DNA from: Thinopyrum elongatum
Taxonomy: Eukaryota > Streptophyta > Magnoliopsida > Poales > Poaceae
NCBI GenBank assembly: GCA_011799875.1
Contig: JAAAXO010000119.1
Span: 1,347,359-1,411,358, forward strand
Reading direction: 5' to 3'
DNA length: 64,000 nt
The position numbers were made by a program, and so were the translations under genes. Below the pieces are notes generated by a model. The model was not told where the DNA came from. It searched no databases and worked only from the letters and a program-made list of their open reading frames with translations. Position 1 is the first letter of the stretch. Each line of letters starts with the position of its first letter. Shown in pieces: positions 41,107 through 55,380 of the stretch.

Positions 41107-44100
41107 GCTCCCCAGCGCGATCAACTTACCTTGGAAGCTCGACTCACGGTCTGCCCCGGTGCTGGAATCCATTTAGGTTGTATCCGTAGAACGGGTGTAA
41201 TCTGGTCATACAAACTCCGTTTGAGCTCCACAACCCGCCAAAACCACCGCAACGAAAAGCCGTATACCCCGGTGGCCTACTTCGTCGGCTACGGCAAAGT
41301 TTCGGAGGCCAAAACTGGCTTGCAAAATTTAGTTCCTGATGATTTAATCACTGGCGTGTCCACTCCTAGCCTCTAAAATCGTTACGTGAGCTCACCCATG
41401 GAGACATGTTGGGACAATAATGTACAGAATAACGGGAGATGATTCCATTTGTGCACCAACAAGGCCTACGTGTCAGTATGGATAGAAGGAGGAGGCTCCT
41501 TGGTGCACCAAAACACCTCAGAAATGAAGTTTTGCATGCTCTATCACCCATCCCGCTGCTAGCCGCATGTTTGGGCAAGAACATTCGTCATCCTTGGACG
41601 TAGATGTGCATAGCAGCTCTTCTGCACTCTTATCATTTACACGCAAAATAATGGGTCATTCCGAGTGTTGAAAGATGGCTCCCCCGGGCGATCAACTTAC
41701 CTTGGACGCTCGACTCACGGTCTGCCCCGGTGCTGGAATCTATTTAGGTTGTATCCGTAGAACGGGCGTAATCTGGTCATACGAACTCCGTTTGAGCTCC
41801 ACAACCTGCCAAAACGACCGCAACTAAAAGCCGTATACCCCGGTGGCCCACTTCATCAGCTACGGCAATGTTTCAGCGGACAAAACTGGCTTGGAAAATT
41901 GAGTTCCTGATGATTTAATAGCTGGCGTGTCCACTCCTAGCCTCTAAAATTGTTACGTGAGCTCACCCATGGACACATGTTGGGACAATAATGTACAGAA
42001 TAACGGGATATGATTCCATTTGTGCACCAACAAGGCCTACATGTCAGTCTCGATAGAAGGAGGAGGCTCCTTGGTGCACCAAAACACCCCAGAAATGAAG
42101 TTTTGCATGCTGTATCACCCATCCCGCTGCCAGCCGCATGTTTGGGAAAGAACATGCGTCATCCTTGGACGAAGATGTGCATAGCAGCTCTTCTACGCTC
42201 TTATCATTTACATGCAAAATATTTGGTCATTCCGAGTGGTTAAAGATGGCTCCCCGGCGCGATCAACTTACCTTGGAAGCTCGACTCACGGTCTGCCCCG
42301 ATGCTGAAATCCATTTAGGTTGTATCCGTAGAACGGGCGTAATCAGGTCATACGAACTCCGTTTGAGCTCCACAACCTGCCAAAATGACCGCAACAAAAA
42401 GCCGTATACCCCGGTGGCCCACTTCATCGGCTACGGCAAAGTTTCGGAGGACAAAACTGGCTTGGAAAATTGAGTTCCTAATGATCTAATAGCTAGGGTG
42501 TCCACTCCTAGCCTCTAAAATCGTTACGTGAGCTCACCCATGGACACATCTTGGGACAATAATGTATAGAATAACGGGATATGATTCCATTTGTGCACCA
42601 ACAAGGCCTACATGTCAGTCTGGATAGAAGGAGGAGGCTCGTCTTTGCACCAAAACACCCCAGAAATGAAGTTTTGCATGCTCTATCACCCATCCCGCTG
42701 CCAGCCGCATGTTTGGGCAAGAACATGCGTCATCCTTGGACGAAGATGTGCATAGCAGCTCTTCTGCGCTCTTATCATTTACACGCAAAATAATAGGTCA
42801 TTCCGAGTGTTGAAAGATGGCTCCCCGGCGCGATCAACTTACCTTGGAAGCTCGACTCACGGTCTGCCCCGGTGCTGGAATCCATTTAGGTTGTATCCGT
42901 AGAACGGGCGTAATCTGGTCATACGAACACTGTTTGAGCTCCACAACCTGCCAAAACGACCGCAACGAAAAGCCGTATACCCCGGTGGCCCATTTCATTG
43001 GCTACGGCAATGTTTCAGAGGACAAAACTAGCTTGGAAAATTGAGTTCCTGATGATTTAATAGCTGGCCTGTCCACTCCTAGCCTCTGAAATCGTTACGT
43101 GAGCTCACCCATGGACACATGTTGGGACAATAATTTACAGAATAACGGGATATGATTGCATTTGTGCACCAACAAGGCCTACATGTCAGTCTGGATAGAA
43201 GGAGGAGGCTCCTTGGTGCACCAAAACACCCTAGAAATGAAGTTTTGCTTGCTCTATCACCCATCCCGCTGCCAGCCGCATGTTTGGGCAAGAACATGCG
43301 TCATCGTTGGACGAAGATGTGCATAGCAGCTCTTCTGCGCTCTTATCATTTACACGCAAAATAATTGGTCATTCCGAGTGTTGAAAGATGGCTCCCCGGC
43401 GCGATCAACTTACCTTGGAAGCTCGACTCACGGTCTGCCCCGGTGCTGGAATCCATTTAGGTTGTATCCGTAGAACGGGCGTAATCTGGTCATACGAACT
43501 CCGTTTGAGCTCCACAACCTGCCAAAACGACCGCAACGAAAAGCCGTATACCTCGGTGGCCGACTTCATCGGCTACGGCAAAGTTTTAGAGGACAAAACT
43601 GGCTTGGAAAATTGAGTTCCTGATGATTTAATAGCTGGCGTGTCCACTCCTAGCCTCTAAAATTGTTACGTGAGCTCACCCATGGACACATGTTGCGACA
43701 ATAATGTACAGAATAATGGGATATGATTCCATTTGTGCACCAACAAGGCCTACATGTCAGTCTGGATAGAAGGAGGAGGCTCCTTGGTGCACCAAAACAC
43801 CCCAGAAATGAAGTTTTGCATGCTCTATCACCCATCCCGCTGCCAGCCGCATGTTTGGGCAAGAACATGCGTCATCCTTGGACGAAGATGTGCGTAGCAG
43901 CTCTTCTGCGCTCTTTTCATTTACACGCAAAATAATAGGTCATTCCGAGTGTTGAAAGATGGCTCCCCGGCGCGATCAACTTACCTTGGAAGCTCGACTC
44001 ACGGTCTGCCCCGGTGCTGGAATCCATTTAGGTTGTATCCGTAGAACGGGTGTAATCTGGTCATACGAACTCCGTTTGAGCTCCACAACCTGCCAAAACG

Positions 44101-46816
44101 ACCGCAACTAAAAGCCGTATACCCCGGTGGCCCACTTCATCAGCTACGGCAATGTTTCAGCGGACAAAACTGGCTTGGAAAATTGAGTTCCTGATGATTT
44201 AATAGCTGGCGTGTCCACTCCTAGCCTCTAAAATTGTTACATGAGCTCACCCATGGACACATGTTGGGACAATAATGTACAGAATAACGGGATATGATTC
44301 CATTTGTGCACCAACAAGGCCTACATGTCAGTCTCGATAGAAGGAGGAGGCTCCTTGGTGCACCAAAACACCCCAGAAATGAAGTTTTGCATGCTGTATC
44401 ACCCATCCCGCTGCCAGCCGCATGTTTGGGAAAGAACATGCGTCATCCTTGGACGAAGATGTGCATAGCAGCTCTTCTACGCTCTTATCATTTACATGCA
44501 AAATATTTGGTCATTCCGAGTGGTTAAAGATGGCTCCCCGGCGCGATCAACTTACCTTGGAAGCTCGACTCACGGTCTGCCCCGATGCTGAAATCCATTT
44601 AGGTTGTATCCGTAGAACGGGCGTAATCAGGTCATACGAACTCCGTTTGAGCTCCACAACCTGCCAAAATGACCGCAACAAAAAGCCGTATACCCCGGTG
44701 GCCCACTTCATCGGCTACGGCAAAGTTTCGGAGGACAAAACTGGCTTGGAAAATTGAGTTCCTAATGATCTAATAGCTAGGGTGTCCACTCCTAGCCTCT
44801 AAAATCGTTACGTGAGCTCACCCATGGACACATCTTGGGACAATAATGTATAGAATAACGGGATATGATTCCATTTGTGCACCAACAAGGCCTACATGTC
44901 AGTCTGGATAGAAGGAGGAGGCTCGTCTTTGCACCAAAACACCCCAGAAATGAAGTTTTGCATGCTCTATCACCCATCCCGCTGCCAGCCGCATGTTTGG
45001 GCAAGAACATGCGTCATCCTTGGACGAAGATGTGCATAGCAGCTCTTCTGCGCTCTTATCATTTACACGCAAAATAATAGGTCATTCCGAGTGTTGAAAG
45101 ATGGCTCCCCGGCGCGATCAACTTACCTTGGAAGCTCGACTCACGGTCTGCCCCGGTGCTGGAATCCATTTAGGTTGTATCCGTAGAACGGGCGTAATCT
45201 GGTCATACGAACACTGTTTGAGCTCCACAACCTGCCAAAACGACCGCAACGAAAAGCCGTATACCCCGGTGGCCCATTTCATTGGCTACGGCAATGTTTC
45301 AGAGGACAAAACTAGCTTGGAAAATTGAGTTCCTGATGATTTAATAGCTGGCCTGTCCACTCCTAGCCTCTGAAATCGTTACGTGAGCTCACCCATGGAC
45401 ACATGTTGGGACAATAATTTACAGAATAACGGGATATGATTGCATTTGTGCACCAACAAGGCCTACATGTCAGTCTGGATAGAAGGAGGAGGCTCCTTGG
45501 TGCACCAAAACACCCTAGAAATGAAGTTTTGCTTGCTCTATCACCCATCCCGCTGCCAGCCGCATGTTTGGGCAAGAACATGCGTCATCGTTGGACAAAG
45601 ATGTGCATAGCAGCTCTTCTGCGCTCTTATCATTTACACGCAAAATAATTGGTCATTCCGAGTGTTGAAAGATGGCTCCCCGGCGCGATCAACTTACCTT
45701 GGAAGCTCGACTCACGGTCTGCCCCGGTGCTGGAATCCATTTAGGTTGTATCCGTAGAACGGGCGTAATCTGGTCATACGAACTCCGTTTGAGCTCCACA
45801 ACCTGCCAAAACGACCGCAACGAAAAGCCGTATACCTCGGTGGCCGACTTCATCGGCTACGGCAAAGTTTTAGAGGACAAAACTGGCTTGGAAAATTGAG
45901 TTCCTGATGATTTAATAGCTGGCGTGTCCACTCCTAGCCTCTAAAATTGTTACGTGAGCTCACCCATGGACACATGTTGCAACAATAATGTACAGAATAA
46001 TGGGATATGATTCCATTTGTGCACCAACAAGGCCTACATGTCAGTCTGGATAGAAGGAGGAGGCTCCTTGGTGCACCAAAACACCCCAGAAATGAAGTTT
46101 TGCATGCTCTATCACCCATCCCGCTGCCAGCCGCATGTTTGGGCAAGAACATGCGTCATCCTTGGACGAAGATGTGCGTAGCAGCTCTTCTGCGCTCTTT
46201 TCATTTACACGCAAAATAATAGGTCATTCCGAGTGTTGAAAGATGGCTCCCCGGCGCGATCAACTTACCTTGGAAGCTCGACTCACGGTCTGCCCCGGTG
46301 CTGGAATCCATTTAGGTTGTATCCGTAGAACGGGTGTAATCTGGTCATACGAACTCCGTTTGAGCTCCACAACCCGCCAAAACGACCGCAACGAAAAGCC
46401 GTATACCCCGGTGGCCTACTTCATCGGCTACGACAAAGTTTCGGAGGCCAAAACTGGCTTGCAAAATTGAGTTCCTGATGATTTAATCACTGGCGTGTCC
46501 ACTCCTAGCCTCTAAAATCGTTACGTGAGCTCACCCATGGACACATGTTGGGACAATAATGTACAGAATAACGGGATATGATTCCATTTGTGCACCAACA
46601 AGGCCTACATGTCAGTATGGATAGAAGGAGGAGGCTCCTTGGTGCACCAAAACACCTCAGAAATGAAGTTTTGCATGCTCTATCACCCATCCCGCTGCCA
46701 GCCGCATGTTTGGGCAAGAACATTCGTCATCCTTGGACGAAGATGTGCATAGCAGCTCTTCTGCGCTCTTTTCATTTACACACAAAATAATAGGTCATTC
46801 CAAGTGTTGAAAGATG
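41107..46816. repeat. Monomers 73 and 82 flanking the tetramer block, nine units apart
   Basis: Monomers 73 (41107) and 82 (46246) share CACAACCCGCC, GTGGCCTACTTC, GAGGCCAAAACTGGCTTGCA, TTTAATCACTGGCG, GTCAGTATGG, CACCTCAG and AACATTCGTC. They bracket the two tetramer copies at 5,139 bp. The simplest reading is that an ancestral neighbour of the tetramer was copied with it in an older, larger event, and the tetramer was then duplicated again inside. Confidence 0.7.
41780..46372. repeat. Tetrameric repeat, two near-identical copies, 2,284-bp period
   Basis: About 41780-44063 matches 44064-46347, with a short further overlap. Exact shared tags include CAACTAAAAGCC, CAGTCTCGATAG, AAATATTTGGTC with GTGGTTAAAG, CCCCGATGCTGAAATCC, CTAGGGTGTCC, CACATCTTGGGAC, GCTCGTCTTTGCACC, GAACACTGTTTG, CTCTGAAATC, GATTGCATTTG and GATGTGCGTAGCAG. 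I noted three differences (about 41953/44241, 43312/45596 and 43697/45981). The left junction is visible because monomer 74 starts with divergent sequence (GGCTCCCCCGGGCGATC) that monomer 78 lacks. Confidence 0.9.
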
Positions 46817-48788
46817 GCTCCCCGGCGTGATCAACTTACCTTGGAAGCTCGACTCACGGTCTGCCCCGGTGCTGGAATCCATTTAGGTTGTATCCGTAGA
46901 ACGGGTGTAATCTGGTCATACGAACTCCGTTTGTGCTCCACAACCTGCCAAAACGACCACAACGAAAAGCCGTATACCCCGGTGGCCCACTTCATCAGCT
47001 ACGGCAAAGTTTCAGAGGCCAAAACTGGCTTGCAAAATTGAGTTCCTGATGATTTAATCGCTGCCGTGTCCACTCCTATCCTCTAAAATCGTTACGTGAG
47101 CTCACCCATGGACACATGTTTGGACAATAATGTATAGAATAATGGGATATGATTCCACTTGTGCACCGACAAGGCCTACATGTCAGTCTGGATAGAAGGA
47201 GGAGGCTCCTTGGTGCACCAAAACACACCAGAAATGAAGTTTTGCATGCTCTATCACCCATCCCGCTGCCAGCCGCATGTTTGGGCAAGAACATGCGTCA
47301 TCCTTGGACGAAGATGTGCATAGCAGCTGTTCTGCGCTCTTATCATTTAGATGCAAAATAATAGGTCATTCCAAGTGTTAAAAGATGGCTCCCCAGCGCG
47401 ATCAACTTACCTTGGAAGCTCGACTCACGGTCTGCCCCGGTGTTGGAATCCATTTAGGTTGTAGCCGTAGAACGGGTGTAATCTGCTAATACGAACTCCG
47501 TTTGAGCTCCACAACCTGCCAAAACGACCGCAACTAAAAGCCGTATACCCTGGTGGACCACTTCGTTGGCTACGGCAATGTTTCGGAGGCCAAAACTGGC
47601 TTGGAAATTTGAGTTCCTGATGATTTAATTGCTAGCGTGTCCACTCCTAGACTCTAAAATCGTTACGTGAGCTCACCCATGGACACATGTTGGGACAATA
47701 ATGTATAGAATAACGGGATATGATTCCATTTGTGCAGCAACAAGGACTACATGTCAGTCTGGATAGAAGGAGGAGGCTCCTTGGTGCACCAAAACACCCC
47801 AGAAATGAAGTTTTGCATGCTCTATCACTCATCCCGCTTCCAGCCGCATGTTTGGGCAAGAACATGCGTCATCCTTGGACGAAGATGTGCAAAGCAGCTC
47901 TTCTGCGCTCTTTTCATTTAGACGCAAAATAATAGGTCATTCCAACTATTGAAAGATGGCTCCCCGGCGCGATCAACTTCCCTTGGAAGCTCGACTCACG
48001 GTCTGCCCCGGTGCTGGAATCCCTTTAGGTTCTATCTGTAGAACGGGCGTAATCTGGTCATATGAACTCCGTTGGAGCTCAACAACCTGCCAAAACGACC
48101 GCAACAAAAAGCCATATACCCCGGTGGCCCACTTCGTCGGCTACGGCAAAGTTTCAGAGGCCAAAACTGGCTTGCAAAATTTAGTTCCTGATGATTTAAT
48201 CACTGGCGTGTCCACTCCTAGCCTCTAAAATTGTTACGTGAGCTCACCCATGGACACATATTGGGAAAATAATGTACTGAATAACGGGATATGATTCCAT
48301 TTCTGCACCAACAAGGCCTACATGTCAGTCTGGATAGAAGGAGGAGGCTCCTTGGTGCACCAAAACACCCCAGAAATGAAGTTTTGCATGCTCTATCACC
48401 CATCCCGCTGCCAGCCGCATGTTTGGGCAAGAACATGCGTCATCCTTGGATGAAGATGTGCATAGCAGCTCTTCTACGCTCTAATCATTTACACGCAAAA
48501 TAATAGGCCATTCCGAGTGTTGAAAGATGGCTCCCCGGTGCGATCAACTTACCTTGGAAGCTCGACTCACGGTCTGCCCCGGTGCTGGAATTTATTTAGG
48601 TTGTATCCGTAGAACGGGCGTAATCTGGTCATACAAACTCCGTTTGAGCTCCAAAACCTGCCAAAATGATCGCAACGAAAAGCTGTATACCCCGGTGGCC
48701 CACTTTATCGGCGATGGCAATGTTTCAGAGGCCAAAACTGGCTTGGAAAATTGAGTTCCTGTTGATTTAATAGCTGGCGTGTCCACTC

Positions 48789-51700
48789 CTAGCCTCTAAA
48801 ATCGTTACGTGAGCTCACCCATGGACACATGTTGGGACAATAATGTACAGAATAACGGGATATGATTCCATTTGTGCACCAACAAGGCCTACATGTCAGT
48901 CTGGATAGAAGGAGGAGGCTCCTTGGTGCACCAAAACACCACAGAAATGAAGTTTTGCATGCTCTATCACTCATCCCGCTGCCAGCCGCATGTTTGGGCG
49001 AGAACATGCGTCATCCCTGGACGAAGATGTGCATAGCAGCTCTTCTGCGCTCTTTTCATTTACACGCAAAATAATAGGTCATTCCGAGTGATGAAAGATG
49101 GCTCCCCGGCGCGATCAACTTACCTTGGAAGCTCGACTCACGGTCTGCCCCGGTGCTGGAATCCATTTAGGTTGTATCCGTAGAACGGGCGTAATCTGTT
49201 CATACGAACTCCGTTTGAGCTCCACAACCTGCCAAAACGACCACAACGAAAAGCCGTATACCCCGGTGGCCCACTTCATCGGCTACGGTAAAGTTTCGGA
49301 GGCCAAAACTGGCTTGCAAAATTGAGTTCCTGATGATTTAATCGCTGGCGTGTCCACTCCTAGCCTCTAAAATCGTTACGTGAGCTCACCCATGGACACA
49401 TGTTGGGACAATAATGTACAGAATAACAGGATATGATTCCATTTGTGAACCAACAAGGCCTACATGTCAGTTTGGATAGAAGGAGGAGGCTCCTTGGTGC
49501 ACCAAAACTCCCTAGAAATGAAGTTTTGCATCCTCTATCACCCATCCCGCTGCCAGCCGCATGTTTGGGCAAGAACATGCGTCATCCTTGGACAAAGATG
49601 TGCATAGCAGCTCTTCTGCGCTCTTATCATTTACACGCAAAATAATAGGTCATTCCGAGTGTTGAAAGATGGCTCCCCGGCGCGATCAACTTACCTTGGA
49701 AGCTCGACTCACGGTCTGCCCCGGTGCTGGAATCCATTTAGGTTGTATCCGTAGAACGGGCGTAATCTGTTCATACGAACTCCGTTTGAGCTCCACAACC
49801 TGCCAAAACGACCACAACGAAAAGCCGTATACCTCGGTGGCCCACTTCATCGGCTACGGCAAAGTTTCGAAGGCCAAAACTGGCTTGCAAAATTGAGTTC
49901 CTGATGATTTAATCGCTGGCGTGTCCACTCCTAGCCTCTAAAATCGTTACGTGAGCTCACCCATGGACACTTGTTGGGACAATAATGTACAGAATAACGG
50001 GATATGATTCCATTTGTGCACCAACAAGGCCTACATGTCAGTCTGGATAGAAGGAGGTGGCTCCTTGGTGCACCAAAACACCCCAGAAATGAAGTTTTGC
50101 ATGCTCTATCACCCATCCCGCTGCCAGCCGTATGTTTGGGCAAGAACATGCGTCATCCTTGGACGAAGATGTGCATAGCAGCTTCTTCTGTGCTCTTATC
50201 ATTTACACGCAAAATAATAGGTCATTCTGAGTGTTGAAAGATGGCTCCCCGGTGCGATCAACTTACCTTGGAAGCTCGACTCACGGTCTGCCCCGGTGTT
50301 GGAATCCGTTTAGGTTGTATCAGTAGAACGAGCGTAATCTGGTCATACGAACTCCGTTTGAGCTCCACAACCTGCCAAAACGACCGCAATGAAAAGCCGT
50401 ATACCCCTGTGGCCCACTTCATCGGCTACGGTAATGTTTCGGAGGCCAAAACTGGCTTGGAAAATTGAGTTCCTGATGATTTAATAGCTGGCGTGTCCAT
50501 TCCTAGCCTCTAAAATCGTTACGTGAGCTCACCCATGGACACATGTTGGGACAATAATGTACAGAATAACGGGATATGATTCCATTTGAGCACCAACAAG
50601 GCCTACATGTCAGTCTGCATAGAAGGAGGAGGCTCCTTGGTGCACCAAAACACCCCAGAAATGAAGTTTTGCATGCTCTATCACTCATACCGCTGCCAGC
50701 CGCATGTTTGGGCAAGAACATGCGTCATCCTTGGATGAAGATGTGCATAGCAGCTCTTCTGCGCTCTTTTCATTTACACGCAAAATAATAGGTCATTCCA
50801 AGTGTTGAAAGATGGCACCCCGGCGCGATAAACTTACCTTGGAAGCTCGACTCACGGTCTGCCCCGGTGCTGGAACCCATTTAGGTTGTATCCGTAGAAC
50901 GGGCGTAATCTGGTCATACGAACTCCGCTTGAGCTCCACAACCTGCCAAAATGACCACAATGAAAAGCCGTATACCCCGGTGGCACACTTCGTCGGCTAC
51001 GGCAAAGTTTTGAAGTCTAAAACTGGCTTGCAAAATTGAGTTCCTAATGATTTAATCGCTGGCGTGTCCATTCCTAGCCTCTAAAATCGTTACGTGAGCT
51101 CACCCATGGACACATACTGGGGCAATAATGTACAGAATAACGGGATATGATTCCATTTGTGCACCAACAAGGCCTACATGTCAGTCTGGATAGAAGGAGG
51201 AGGCTCCTGGGTGCACCAAAACACCGCAGAAAAGAAATTTTGCATGCTCTATCGCTAATCCCGCTGCCAGCCCCATGTTTGGGCAAGAACATGCGTCATC
51301 CTTGGTCGAAGATGTGCATAGCAGCTCTTCTATGCTCTTATCATTTACACGCAGAATAATAGGTCATTCTGAGTGTTGAAAGATGGCTCCCCGGCGCGAT
51401 CAACTTACCTTGGAAGTTCGACTCACGGTCTGCCCCGGTGCTGGAATCCATTTAGGTTGTATCCGTAAAACGGGCGTAATCTGGTCATACGGACTCCGTT
51501 TGAGCTCCACAACCTGCCAAAACGACCGCAATGAAAAGCCGTATACCCCGGTGGCCCACTTCGTCGGCTACGGTAAAGTTTCGGAGGCCAAAACTGGCTT
51601 GCAAAATTGAGTTCCTGATGATTTAATCGCTGGCGTGTCCACTCCTAGCCTCTAAAATCGTTACGTGAGCTCACCCATGGACACATGTTGGGACAATAAT

Positions 51701-52215
51701 GTACAGAATAACAGGATATTATTCCATTTGTGAACCAACAAGGCCTACCTGTCAGTTTGGATAGAAGGAGGAGGCTCCTTGGTGCACTAAAACACCCCAG
51801 AAATGAAGTTTTGCATGCTCTATCACCCATCCCGCTGCCAGCCGCATGTTTGGGCAAGAACATGCGTCATCCTTGGACAAAGATGTGCATAGCAGCTCTT
51901 CTGCGCTCTTATCATTTACACGCAAAATAATAGGTCATTCCGAGTGTTCAAAGATGGCTCCCCGGCGCGATCAACTTACCTTGGAAGCTCGACTCACGGT
52001 CTGCCCCGGTGCTGGAATCCATTTAGGTTGTATCCGTAGAACGGGCGTAATCTGTTCATACGAACTCCGTTTGAGCTCCACAACCTGCCAAAACGACCAC
52101 AACGAAAAGCCGTATACCTCGGTGGCCCACTTCATCGGCTACGGCAAAGTTTCGAATGCCAAAACTGGCTTGCAAAATTGAGTTCCTGATGATTTAATCG
52201 CTGTCGTGTCCACTC
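48789..52215. repeat. Weak tetrameric repeat, monomers 87-88 and 91-92
   Basis: Monomers 88 and 92 share CTGTTCATACG, CCACAACG, ACCTCGGTGG and AAAGTTTCGAA. Monomers 87 and 91 share TTGTGAACCAACAAGG and GTCAGTTTGG in their second halves. The spacing is 2,285 bp because monomer 88 carries the only insertion in the window (GCAGCTTCTTCTG near 50181). The intervening monomers match poorly, so only part of the unit is preserved. Confidence 0.65.
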
Positions 52216-54809
52216 CTAGCCTCTAAAATCGTTACGTGAGCTCACCCATGGACACATATTGGAACAATAACGTACAGAATAACGGGATATGATTCCATTT
52301 GTGCACCAACAGGGCCTACATGTCTGTCTGGATAGAAGGAGGAGGCTCCTTGGTGCACCAAAACACCCCAGAAATGAAGTTTTGCATGCTCTATTACTCA
52401 TCCCGCTGCCAGCCGCATGTTTGGGCAAGAACATGCGTCATCCTTGGACAAAGATGTGCATAGCAGCTCTTCTGTGCTCTTTTCGTTTACACGCAAAATA
52501 ATATGTCATTCCTAGTGTTGAAAGACGGCTCCCCGGTGCGATCAACTTACCTTGGAAGCTCGACTCATGGTCTGCCCCGGTGCTGGAATCCATTTAGGTT
52601 GTATCCGCAGAACGGGCGTAATCTGGTCATATGAACTCCGTTTGAGCTCCACAACCTGCCAAAACGACCGCAATGAAAAGCCGTATACCCCGGTGGCCCA
52701 CTATGTCAGCTATGCAAAGTTTCAGAGGCCAAAACTGGCTTGCAAAATTGAGTTCTTGATGATTCAATCGTTGGCGTGTCCACTCCTAGCCTCTTAAATC
52801 GTTACGTGAGCTCACCCATGGACACATGTTGGGACAATAGTGTACAAAATAACAGGATATGATTCCATTTGTGCACCAACAAGGCCTACATGTCAGTCTA
52901 GATATAAGGAGGAGGCTCCTTGGTGCACCAAAACACCCCAAAAATGAAGTTTTGCATGCTCTATCACCCATCCCGTTGCCAGTCGCATGTTTGGGCAAGA
53001 ACAAGCGTCATCCTTGGACGAAGATGTGCATAGCAACTCTTCTGTGCTCTTATCATTTACACGCAAAATAATAGTTCATTCTGAGTGTTGAAAGATGGCT
53101 CCCCGACGCGATCAACTTACCCTGGAAGCTGGACTCACGGTCTGCCCCGGTGCTGGAATCCATTTAGGTTGTAACCGTAGAACGGGCGTAATCTGGTCAT
53201 ACGAACTCCGTTTGAGCTCCACAACCTGCCAAAACGACCGCAACAAAAAGCCGTATACCCCGGTGGCCCACTTCGTCGGCTACGGCAAAGTTTCGGAGGC
53301 CAAAACTGGCTTGCAAAATTGAGTTCCTCATGATTTAATCGCTGGCGTGTCCACTCCTATCCTCTAAAAGCGTTACGTGAGCTCACCCATGGACACATGT
53401 TGGGACAATAATGTACAGAATAATGGGATATGATTCCATTTGTGCACCAACAAGGCCTACATGTCAGTCTGGATAGAAGGAGGAGGCTCCTTGGTGCACC
53501 AAACCACCCCAGAAATGAAGTTCTGCATGCTCTATCACTCATCTCGCTGCCAGCCGCATGTTTGGGCAAGAACATGCGTCATCCTTGGACGAAGATGTGC
53601 ATAGCAGCTCTTCTGCACTCTTTTCATTTCCAAGCAAAATAATAGGTCATTCCAAGTGTTGAAAGATGGCTGCCCGGCGCGATCAACTTACCTTGGAAGC
53701 TCGACTCACGGTCTGCCCCGGTGCTGAAATCCATTTAGGTTGTATCCGTAGAATGGGTGTAATCTGGTCATACGAACTCTGTTTGAGCTCCACAACCTGC
53801 CAAAATGACCGAAACGAAAAGCCGTATACCCCGGTGGCCTACTTCGTCGACTACGGAAAGTTTCGGAGTCCAAAAATGGCTTGCAAAATTGAGTTCCTGA
53901 TGATTTTATCGCTGGCGTGTCCACTCCTAGCCTCTAAAATCGTTACGTGAGCTCACCCATGGACACATGTTGGGACAATAATGTATAGAATAAGGGGATA
54001 TGATTCCATTTGTGCACCAACAAGGCCTACATGTCAGTCTGGATAGAAGGAGGAGGCTCCTTGGTGCACCAAAACACCACAGAAATGAAGTTTTGCATGC
54101 TCTATCACCCATCCCGCTGCCAGCCGCATGTTTGGGCAAGAACATGCGTCATCCTTGGACGAAGATGTGCATAGCAGCTCTTCTGCGCTCTTATAATTTA
54201 CACGCAAAATAATACGTCATTCTGAGTGTTGAAAGATGGCTCCCCGGCGTGATCAACTTACCTTGGAAGCTCGACTCATGGTCTGCCCCGGTGTTGGAAT
54301 CCATTTAGGTTGTATCCGTAGAACGGGCGTAATCTGGTCATACGAACTCTGTTTGAGCTCCACAACTAGCCAAAACGACCGCAACGAAAAGCAGTATACC
54401 CCGGTGGCCCACTTCGTCGGCTACGGCAAAGTTTCGGAGGCCAAAACTGGCTTGCAAAATTGAGTTCCTGATGATTTAATCACTGGCGTGTCCACTCCTT
54501 GCCTCTAAAATCGTTACGTGAGCTCACCCATGGACACATGTTGGGACAATAATTTATAGAATAATGGGATATGGTTTCATTTGTGCACCAACAAGGCCTA
54601 CATGTCAGTCTGGATAGAAGGAGGAGGCTCCTTGGTGCACCAAAACAACCCAGAAATGAAGTTTTGCATGCTCTAGCACCCATCCCGGTGCCAGCCGCAT
54701 GTTTGGGCAAGAACATGCATCATCCTTGGACGAAGATGTGCATAGCAGCTCTTCTGCGCTCTTATCATTTACATGCAAAATAATAGGTCATTCCGAGTGT
54801 TGAAAGATG

Positions 54810-55380
54810 GCTCCCCGGCGCGATCAACTTACCTTGGAAGCTCGACTCACGGTCTGCCCTTGTGTTGGAATCCATTTTGGTTGTATCCGTAGAACGGGTG
54901 TAATCTGGTCATACGAACTCCGTTTGAGCTCCACAACCTGCCAAAATGACTGCAACGAAAAGCCGTATACCGCTGTGGCCCAGTTCGTCGGCTACGGTAA
55001 AGTTTTGGAGGCCAAAACTGGCTTGCAAAATTGAGTTCCTGATGATTTAATCGCTGGCGTGTCCACTCCTGGCCTCTAAAATCGTTACGTGAGCTCACCC
55101 ATGGACACATGTTGGGACAATAATGTACAAAATAACAGGATATGATTCCATTTGTGCACCAACAAGGCCTACATGTCAGTCTAGATAGAAGGAGGAGGCT
55201 CCTTGGTGCACCAAAACACCCCAAAAATGAAGGTTTGCATGCTCTATCACCCATCCCGCTGGCAGCCGCATGTTTGGGCAAGAACAAGCGTCATCCTTGG
55301 ACGAAGATGTGCATAGCAACTCTTCTGCGCACTTATCATTTACACGCAAAATAATAGTTCATTCCGAGTGTTGAAAGATG
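54810..55380. repeat. Chimeric monomer 97 (e first half, a second half)
   Basis: The first half has type e marks (GTGTTGGAATCCATTTTGG, GACTGCAACG). The second half has type a marks (TGTACAAAATAACAGG, CCCCAAAAATG, AACAAGCG), and a type b monomer follows as it does after type a. The switch lies between about 55020 and 55127. One monomer equivalent is missing relative to the a-b-c-d-e cycle, as expected from an in-register deletion by unequal exchange. Confidence 0.75.
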
